A DNA stretch of 64,000 nt from CAWEBF01 sp963807235. GTDB lineage: Bacteria; Acidobacteriota; Vicinamibacteria; Vicinamibacterales; UBA2999. The notes beneath the pieces were generated by a model. The model saw nothing but the letters and a program-made list of their open reading frames with translations. It was not told the DNA's origin and searched no databases. A program made the position numbers and the translations under genes. The stretch spans positions 112,157-176,156 of the forward strand of contig CAWEBF010000010.1 in assembly GCA_963807235.1 (NCBI GenBank), in the 5' to 3' direction. Positions 58,095 to 64,000 of the stretch are shown one piece after another. The first letter of the stretch is position 1. Each line of letters begins with the position of its first letter.

Positions 58095-59084
58095 ATGGAC
58101 CTGCACCTGTTCGACCTGAACCTCCTGGTCGCCCTCGACGCCCTGCTGCGCGAGTGCAACGTCACGCAGGCCGGCAACCGCCTCAACCTGAGCCAGCCGG
58201 CGATGAGCGGTGCGCTGGCCCGCCTTCGCAGCCACTTTCAGGACGAGCTGCTGGTGTCCGTCGGTCGGCGGATGGTGCGTACCCCGCTCGGCGACGAGCT
58301 CGTCGAGCCCGTGCGCGAGATCCTGCTGCAGGCCCGGGGGACTTTGGAGGCCAGATCGGGGTTCGATCCCGCCACCTCGACCCGCCATCTGACGATCGCG
58401 GCCAGCGACTACGTGATCGCGATCCTGATGGCCGACGCGCTGCGGCGGGTACGGTACGAGGCTCCTCACGTCACGTTCGATCTCCGCCCCCTCGGACCGC
58501 GGGCGGTCGAAGCTCTGGACAATGCCGAGCTCGACTTCCTGATCGCGCCGGCGAGCGCGGACTTTGAAGCGCATGGCAGCGAGGTCCTGTTCGAGGACTC
58601 GTTCACATGCGTCGCATGGTCCGGCAATCGCGGCGTGGGCGCAACGCTGTCCCCTGAGGAGTATCTGAACCTGGGGCACGTGGTCGTCAATGTCGGGCAA
58701 AGCCCCGTGGGTAACGACGACGAGGTCTACTTGAGGAAGACCAAGCGTCGGCGCCGCGTGGAGATCTCGACCCCCAGCTTCTTCCTCGCACCTCAACTGG
58801 TTGTCGGAACGGATCGCATCACGACGATTACTATGCGGCTGGCGCTGAAATACGCCGAAATCCTTCCCCTCAAGCTTGTCCCCCTGCCGATCGAGATCCC
58901 GCCCCTGGTGGAATTACTGCACTGGCATCGCGCCCACAATCAGGACCCGGCGCACCTCTGGTTCCGCCGAATCTTGAAGACCGCAGTAGCGGCGCTGCCG
59001 TCAGCTGACACGCAGTCCGGGGGCGGCGTCCCGCCCCATCCCCTGGGCTGGGCCCCGGACCAAGAAGTCCAGGAAAAGTCCTAG
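58095..59084 (+). CDS. LysR-type regulator of the NodD/LinR class
   Basis: 329 aa, intact. N-terminus DLNLLVALDALLRECNVTQA and LNLSQPAMSGALARLRSHFQ is the winged helix-turn-helix with the NodD-type DLNLLVALDAL signature. The effector-binding domain begins near residue 95 (RHLTIAASDYVIAILMADAL); its C-terminal LKLVPLPIEIPPLVELLHWH and HNQDPAHLWFRRIL also resemble NodD. NodD-class proteins respond to aromatic or polyphenolic inducers and bind ATC-N9-GAT sites, which are present at both flanking promoters. ATG 58095. Likely local regulator of the two flanking operons. Confidence 0.85.
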   Translation: MDLHLFDLNLLVALDALLRECNVTQAGNRLNLSQPAMSGALARLRSHFQDELLVSVGRRMVRTPLGDELVEPVREILLQARGTLEARSGFDPATSTRHLTIAASDYVIAILMADALRRVRYEAPHVTFDLRPLGPRAVEALDNAELDFLIAPASADFEAHGSEVLFEDSFTCVAWSGNRGVGATLSPEEYLNLGHVVVNVGQSPVGNDDEVYLRKTKRRRRVEISTPSFFLAPQLVVGTDRITTITMRLALKYAEILPLKLVPLPIEIPPLVELLHWHRAHNQDPAHLWFRRILKTAVAALPSADTQSGGGVPPHPLGWAPDQEVQEKS

Positions 59085-59124
59085 AAGGTCCATACTTCGT
59101 TCGCCGCAGCGGCGCCGCGTTGCC

Positions 59125-59161
59125 ATCGCGCGCGGCGATGCAGTCTATCGTCACAAACGAT
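59125..59161. promoter_or_regulatory. nod-box-like element, ATC-N9-GAT-N7-ATC-N9-GAT
   Basis: ATC 59125-59127, GAT 59137-59139, ATC 59147-59149, GAT 59159-59161: the same 9/7/9 spacing as the element at 58026. It sits 46 bp upstream of the first gene of the rightward set (59208) and beyond the LysR stop. Confidence 0.75.
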
Positions 59162-59207
59162 TTGGTCCGTTCCCCTCCGGCGCGCGATAGTCCGCCACGT
59201 CGTGTCG

Positions 59208-59699
59208 ATGGACCTGCTCGAGTATTCCCGGTGGCTCGAGGACACGTGGTGGGCAACTGCGATCCGCGAATCCGGCTATGTCTATCCCTTCGTCGAGGGC
59301 AGCCATGTGATGGCGCTGGCGCTCTCGGTCGGCGCCGTCCTCTGGTTCGATCTGCGACTGCTGGGCTTGACCATGCGCGGAGACCGAGTGTCGGAGGTGT
59401 TCCAGCAAGTGCGGCCGTGGATGCTCTTCGGGTTTGCCGTGATGTTCATGACCGGCGCGCTGCTCTTTGCTGCCCGGGCGACCGACGCGTACCAGAGCAC
59501 GTACTTCCGCCTGAAGCTCGCCCTTCTGGTGCTCGGTGGCATCAACATCGTGTTGTTTCACACCACTATCGACCGGCGCCGCGACGAATGGGATGCCTTG
59601 GGCCGTCCCCCGGTGCAGGCGCAGCTTGCGGGCGGCGTGTCGCTGGTGTTGTGGTTCACCATCATCGCCGTGGGCCGGATCATGGCCTACAACCTGTAA
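59208..59699 (+). CDS. DUF6644-like integral membrane protein
   Basis: 163 aa, intact; four helices. N-terminal LLEYSRWLEDTWWATAIRES and VYPFVEGSHVMALALSVGAV are typical of the DUF6644-like group, followed by VRPWMLFGFAVMFMTGALLF, YFRLKLALLVLGGINIVLFH and VLWFTIIAVGRIMAYNL. Paralogue of 56075. ATG 59208 was preferred to GTG 59202, six bases upstream; no strong ribosome site is seen for either. Followed after 13 bp by the TonB receptor. Confidence 0.7.
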   Translation: MDLLEYSRWLEDTWWATAIRESGYVYPFVEGSHVMALALSVGAVLWFDLRLLGLTMRGDRVSEVFQQVRPWMLFGFAVMFMTGALLFAARATDAYQSTYFRLKLALLVLGGINIVLFHTTIDRRRDEWDALGRPPVQAQLAGGVSLVLWFTIIAVGRIMAYNL

Positions 59700-59712
59700 C
59701 GGAGGACGTTGG

Positions 59713-62700
59713 ATGAAGCGTTTGCTGCCTGTTCTCTCATTGGCCGCCCTTGCCCTAACGGTGACCTGCACGCTCGCGTGGGCCCAGGCCACCGGCGGCA
59801 TCAGCGGTACCGTTCGCGATCAGAGCGGCGGCGTGCTGCCTGGTGTCACCATCACCGTGACGCACAGTGATACCGGGGCGACCCGTACGGTCGTGTCCAA
59901 CGAATCGGGCGCCTACTCGTTGCCGAACCTGGCGCTCGGCCCGTATCGCCTCGAGGCGACGTTGCAGGGGTTCAATACCTTCACGCAGACGGGCATCGTC
60001 CTGCAGGTCAACAGCAACCCCGTGATCAACCCGACCATGGGGGTTGGCGCGATTTCCGAGCAGGTGCAGGTCACGGGGACCGCGGCGCTTGTCGACACGC
60101 GCACCGTCGGCGTGGCGACCGTCGTCGAATCACAACGAATTCTCGAGCTGCCCCTCAACGCGCGGCAGGTCACGCAGCTCATTACCCTGTCAGGTGTTGC
60201 CGTCGTGACCGCGGCGTCGCCCGGCTACGGGATGAACACCGGGCTCAGAATCTCGGTGGCCGGCAGCAACGACTTCGGCGTCACCTACACGCTGGACGGC
60301 GCGCCCAACAGCAACGTGCACGACGGGACCGGTCTACATCTGCCCTTTCCAGACGCGCTCCAGGAGTTCCGGCTCACGACGGGCTCCCAGGAGGCCTCGA
60401 GCGGGCTCCGCTCCGGCGCGTCGGTGAGCGCGGTCACGCGCTCAGGCACCAACGTGCTCCACGGGTCGCTCTTCGAGTTCAACCGCGACAGCCGCTTCAG
60501 CTCCCCGGACTTCTTCTCGAACCAGAAGGACGGCCTGAAGCGCAATCAGTTCGGCGGGACAATCGGCGGCCCGATTCGCAGAGACCGGGTCTTCTTCTTC
60601 GCTGGCTATCAAGGTACGACCACGCGGCAGTTCCCCCTCAACGCCACCGCGTTCGTTCCCACGGCGGCGATGATGGCAGGCGACCTCAGCGCCTATATGT
60701 CGCCCGGGTGCAACGGCGGGCGCGTGGTCGCGCCGTTGAGGCCGCCATACGTGGACAATCGCCTTCCGGCTGCCCTCGTCAGCCCGGCGGCGCTGGCGAT
60801 CTCGCGGAGGCTGCCGACGCCGCTCGACTCCTGCGGCAAGGTGTTCACGGGGATCCCCAATCACCAGAATGAGGCGCAGATCCCGGTGCGGCTCGACATC
60901 CAGGGCAGCCAGGCGCACTCGTTCTTGGCGCGCTACATGCTGACCACCGACGCTCGGAAGATTCCCACCGAGCTGGCGCCGGACGACATCCTGACGACGG
61001 GCTCGCAGGGCCCGCCCGGCCTCCCCTCCGGCACCGACGACGTCGCGCACGCGTTCACGGCAGGGCACACCTACGTGATCAGCTCGTCGATCGTGAACTC
61101 GCTGCGCGTCGTCGGCAACAAGATCACGATCGACAAACCGGGCCCGGAGTATTTCAGCCCGCAGGACGTCGGGATCAATGCCTACACCTACGTCCCCGGC
61201 TACACGACCATCCGCGTGCTGAACGCCTTCAACGTCGGCGGCGGCCAGTTCGGCACCAACGTCACCGGCGGCAATCACACCTACGGGTTCAACGACGACC
61301 TGACGATGGTTCGTGGCAACCACCAGTTCGGTTTCGGCGGCTACTACCTGCGCGGCGCGGCGTCGACGGTGTCGAACTCCTGGGCGGTCGGCTCGCAGGT
61401 CTTCACGGGACAGTTCACCGGCACGGCCATGGGCGACTTCATGGCCGGTCGTACCGGCGCCTATCGCCAGGCCAATCCCAACCCGCTGAACGTCGAGCAG
61501 AATTTCGCCGGCGCCTACGTGCAGGATGCCTGGCGGATCAGCAACGTGACAGTGAATTTTGGCGTGAAGTGGAACCCGTTCCTGGCGATGTCGTTCCCGG
61601 CCGGAGACATCTACAACTTCGACCTCGACCGGTTCTACGCCGGTGCCAGGAGCACGGTTATTCCCAACGCGCCTCCCGGCTTCACGTATCCGGGCGACGC
61701 CGGATTTGCCGGGAATTCGGGTATGCACTCGCGCCTGAACGTCTTCGATCCCCGCCTGGGCTTTGCCTGGGACCTCAGCGGTGACGGTCGTACGTCGGTG
61801 AGGGGCAGCGGCGGCATCGCCCGCGACTACGTCAAGTGGGACCTGCACCAGAACACGTCGTCGGTCTCGCCGTTCCGGCTCACGGTGCAGCAGGCCAACG
61901 TCAGCCTCGACAACCCGTGGACAGGTTACGGCTTCGATCCGTTCCCGTATACCTTCGATTCGCGGAACCCGGTGTTCGCGCCTTACGGCTCCTACCTGCC
62001 GGTGCCGCCTGATGCCAAGCCTACCACTCAGTACTCGTGGAATCTGGGCGTGCAGAGGCAGATCTCGAACAGTCTGTTCGTCTCGGCCACCTACATCGGC
62101 AGCCGCATCATCAATCTGATGAACGCCATCGAGCTCAACCCGCCGCAGAACCTGGGGTTCGGTCCGTGCACGCTGCAGACGCCGACCGGCCCTGTCTCCT
62201 ATCCCGTCTGCACGAACGCGGGCAACCTGAACCAGCGACGGCTCCTCAACCTGGCCAATCCGGCGGTGAGCCTCGGCTACATCACGTCCTACGCCGACGT
62301 CGGCTGGCAGGACTACAACGGACTGCTCCTGAACTCGCGGCTCGACCTCGGCACGAACGTGAACCTCAACGCCAACTACACGCTGTCGAAGTGCGAGGGG
62401 CTGGCGATGCCCGCGGTGTTGAACCCCGGAGCCAACGCGCTGCACCAGCCGTATCAGAACAACGGCCCGGTCGACCTGGAACTCGACGGCGGACCCTGCG
62501 GTGGGGATCGCCGCCATCTCTTCAACCTGAGCGCGGTGCTGCGGACGCCGACGTTCGCCAACCGCGTCCTGAATGCGATCGCCTCGGATTGGACCGCCTC
62601 GACGGTGCTCCAGGTGCGCAGCGGCGGGCCGGTCAATGTGATCACCGGCGCCGACATCGCCCTCAACGGCTTCACCGACAACGTCCCGACGCAGCGGCCC

Positions 62701-63042
62701 AACGTCGTACCGGGCCAGGACTTCTATGGCGACAGGGACTCGTTGACCAACTACTACAACATCGCGGCGTTTGCCCAGCCGGCCGCTGGCACCTTTGGTG
62801 ATGCGCCCTACAACCTGCTGCGAGGTCCCGGCTTCTGGCAGTGGGACCAGGCCTTCACGCGCGCCTTTCGCATCGGCGGAGACCAGCGGATCGAGCTGCG
62901 GGCCGAAGCGATCAACCTGACCAATCAGTTCAATCTGGGAAACCCGGCTGCCACCTTGAACAACGCCGCCACGTTTGGCCGCATCACGACGGCCCAGAGC
63001 AGCCCGCGCATCTGGCAATTCGCCGTCAGGTACCTGTTCTAG
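59713..63042 (+). CDS. TonB-dependent receptor, Oar-like, with carboxypeptidase-regulatory domain
   Basis: 1109 aa, intact. Signal peptide (LPVLSLAALALTVTCTLAWA), carboxypeptidase-regulatory-like domain (GGISGTVRDQSGGVLPGVTI, residues 30-115), plug domain with NARQVTQLITLSGV and YTLDGAPNSN near 195, then a long beta barrel that ends RIWQFAVRYLF, an aromatic C-terminal residue as expected for outer-membrane barrels. Acidobacterial Oar-like receptors are thought to import large or complex substrates. GGAGGACG precedes ATG 59713. Adjacent DUF6644-like, DUF6152-like and X-prime genes suggest a shared substrate. Confidence 0.92.
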   Translation: MKRLLPVLSLAALALTVTCTLAWAQATGGISGTVRDQSGGVLPGVTITVTHSDTGATRTVVSNESGAYSLPNLALGPYRLEATLQGFNTFTQTGIVLQVNSNPVINPTMGVGAISEQVQVTGTAALVDTRTVGVATVVESQRILELPLNARQVTQLITLSGVAVVTAASPGYGMNTGLRISVAGSNDFGVTYTLDGAPNSNVHDGTGLHLPFPDALQEFRLTTGSQEASSGLRSGASVSAVTRSGTNVLHGSLFEFNRDSRFSSPDFFSNQKDGLKRNQFGGTIGGPIRRDRVFFFAGYQGTTTRQFPLNATAFVPTAAMMAGDLSAYMSPGCNGGRVVAPLRPPYVDNRLPAALVSPAALAISRRLPTPLDSCGKVFTGIPNHQNEAQIPVRLDIQGSQAHSFLARYMLTTDARKIPTELAPDDILTTGSQGPPGLPSGTDDVAHAFTAGHTYVISSSIVNSLRVVGNKITIDKPGPEYFSPQDVGINAYTYVPGYTTIRVLNAFNVGGGQFGTNVTGGNHTYGFNDDLTMVRGNHQFGFGGYYLRGAASTVSNSWAVGSQVFTGQFTGTAMGDFMAGRTGAYRQANPNPLNVEQNFAGAYVQDAWRISNVTVNFGVKWNPFLAMSFPAGDIYNFDLDRFYAGARSTVIPNAPPGFTYPGDAGFAGNSGMHSRLNVFDPRLGFAWDLSGDGRTSVRGSGGIARDYVKWDLHQNTSSVSPFRLTVQQANVSLDNPWTGYGFDPFPYTFDSRNPVFAPYGSYLPVPPDAKPTTQYSWNLGVQRQISNSLFVSATYIGSRIINLMNAIELNPPQNLGFGPCTLQTPTGPVSYPVCTNAGNLNQRRLLNLANPAVSLGYITSYADVGWQDYNGLLLNSRLDLGTNVNLNANYTLSKCEGLAMPAVLNPGANALHQPYQNNGPVDLELDGGPCGGDRRHLFNLSAVLRTPTFANRVLNAIASDWTASTVLQVRSGGPVNVITGADIALNGFTDNVPTQRPNVVPGQDFYGDRDSLTNYYNIAAFAQPAAGTFGDAPYNLLRGPGFWQWDQAFTRAFRIGGDQRIELRAEAINLTNQFNLGNPAATLNNAATFGRITTAQSSPRIWQFAVRYLF

Positions 63043-63066
63043 GATGTCAGTACCCGTTCTAGGATG
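63031..63066. repeat. 20-bp imperfect tandem duplication over the receptor stop codon
   Basis: TACCTGTTCTAGGATG (63031) and TACCCGTTCTAGGATG (63051) differ at one base. The stop TAG of the receptor lies in the first copy; the second copy is untranslated. Confidence 0.8.
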
Positions 63067-63103
63067 ATGCCGAACCTGTGGCTTTTTGCCGTATAAGAGA
63101 GCT

Positions 63104-63523
63104 ATGCGCTCAGCGATATCAGCTGTTGTCGTGGTCCTGGTCCTGGTTGGCGCGGAGCCGTCCGCGCACCACGGCACCTCGATCACCTACTTCGTGGACA
63201 AGTCGATCACCTTGAGCGGTGTCGTGACCGAGTTCGTCTACGGCTATCCGCACCCGCAGGTCTACTTCGACGTCAAGAAGGACGACGGCAAGGTGGAGAA
63301 GTGGGGGAGCGAGTTCGCCCCGACGCCGCTGATGATGCGGAACTTCAAGGTGGGCTGGGGCCGCGACTCGATCAAGGTTGGCGATCAGATCCGCATTACC
63401 TGCGCACCGCACAAGACGCCCGGTGCCACCGCCTGCCTGTCCCGCGAGATCCATATCAACGGCAAGCTGGTGGCCTTGAGCGCGGACCAGGCCAAACAGG
63501 TGCTTGCCGCTGGTGGGCAGTAG
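63104..63523 (+). CDS. DUF6152-like secreted protein
   Basis: 139 aa, intact. Signal peptide (AISAVVVVLVLVGAEPSA), AHHGTSITYFVDKSITLSGV, VYGYPHPQVYFDVKKDDG, CAPHKTPGATACLSREIHI. Paralogue of 57486. ATG 63104 lies 7 bp after a TATAAG sequence. Its stop is 4 bp from the family X-prime start, again a coupled pair. Confidence 0.8.
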   Translation: MRSAISAVVVVLVLVGAEPSAHHGTSITYFVDKSITLSGVVTEFVYGYPHPQVYFDVKKDDGKVEKWGSEFAPTPLMMRNFKVGWGRDSIKVGDQIRITCAPHKTPGATACLSREIHINGKLVALSADQAKQVLAAGGQ

Positions 63524-63527
63524 GGGC

Positions 63528-64000
63528 ATGAAGCCAGCCAGCCTGTTCGTTCTGGTCTGCGCCCTTGCCGGGTCCGCTCACGCGCAGAACCCCCCAGCGG
63601 CTCCGGCTCGACCCGCCGCCGGGCCGCCGGCCAACCCACGCGATCTGTCGGGCAAGTGGTTGCGCACCACGCCGTTCCAGACCTTCAGCAACGTCAAGGG
63701 CGGCGCCAACGAGTTCCAGAACGAGATCACGCAGGGCAAAACGCCGGACCTGAATCGCGACACCGGTCTGAAATACGCCGAGCCGGCCTTCACGCCAGCC
63801 GGTAAGGCGGCTTTCGATCGCAACATCCCCAGCTACGGCCTGCGCATCACCGCACCGAAGGACGGCAACGATCCGCAGGGCAACTGCGATCCGTGGGGCG
63901 TGCCCCGCATGCTGAACGGACAGGTGGCCGGACCGCATGCGGGATGGAGCGTCCTGCAGACCCGCAGAAGCTGATCCAGTTCTCCGGGCTGGCATCACAA
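63528..64000 (+). CDS. family X-prime secreted protein, cut by the window edge (frameshifted)
   Basis: Signal peptide (ASLFVLVCALAGSAHAQ), NPRDLSGKWLRT, a FTPAGKAAFDRNIPSYG block and GNDPQGNCDPWGVPRM, aligning with the first half of the product of 56587 in the same order. A break near 63930 shifts the frame; the restored frame (DPQKLIQFSG) runs off the window. Only the N-terminal half is visible, so the family X core cannot be checked. Confidence 0.7.

Noticed and set aside
60442..63186. 914-codon open frame opposite the TonB receptor
   Set aside because: Shadow of the receptor's third-base GC bias; no signal, motif or start site.

Overview
The window looks like a chromosomal segment of a soil-type Acidobacteriota, most likely class Vicinamibacteria. 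This is inferred from the very high GC, an Oar-like TonB receptor with an N-terminal carboxypeptidase-regulatory domain, PQQ alcohol dehydrogenases paired with c-type cytochromes, Ser/Thr kinases with TolB-like and TPR tails, GMC oxidoreductase plus small subunit, and many secreted proteins of unnamed families. No rRNA, tRNA, IS element, prophage or CRISPR array was recognised. Many genes are broken by single-base indels although the protein stays recognisable across frames. Long genes such as the 49-52 kb kinase and the 59.7-63 kb receptor are intact, so most breaks look like sequence errors.

Layout. 0-9.7 kb: serine hydrolase, dihaem cytochrome, a subclass B3 metallo-beta-lactamase fused to a solute-binding domain, a double alpha/beta hydrolase, and a Ser/Thr kinase. 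9.7-18.5 kb: GMC oxidoreductase and partner, trypsin-like protease, broken cupredoxin, a DUF6152-like pair, amidohydrolase, TIGR04372-type glycosyltransferase. 18.5-25.1 kb: RND efflux permease and adaptor, NmrA-like oxidoreductase, MetE-like methyltransferase. 25.3-32.9 kb: cupredoxin-like protein, a three-gene module (family X, metallo-hydrolase, family Y), a chimeric cytochrome oxidase fragment, cytochromes, cupin, SMP-30-like protein. 33-45.5 kb: bicupin with HpaB/HpaC monooxygenase, two cytochrome/PQQ dehydrogenase pairs, sugar isomerase-like genes, a truncated Gfo/Idh/MocA gene, a MazF-type toxin-antitoxin pair, an esterase-like protein. 45.7-52.4 kb: a metzincin with 19 heptapeptide repeats and a transmembrane Ser/Thr kinase.

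52.4-64 kb is the most interesting part. A NodD-type LysR gene (58095) sits between a leftward six-gene operon (DUF6152-like, family X-prime, DUF6644-like membrane protein, metallo-hydrolase, family Y, X-metallo-hydrolase fusion) and a rightward set (DUF6644-like membrane protein, TonB receptor, DUF6152-like, family X-prime). Both promoter regions carry the same 37-bp element, ATC-N9-GAT-N7-ATC-N9-GAT, which matches the architecture of a nod box. The X/metallo-hydrolase/Y trio also occurs as separate genes at 26.2-28.9 kb and in rearranged, partly fused form here. I propose a NodD-like-regulated periplasmic uptake and processing system of unknown substrate.

Intergenic DNA repeatedly carries short tandem arrays with a 7-bp period but different unit sequences, often at the 3' ends of genes.
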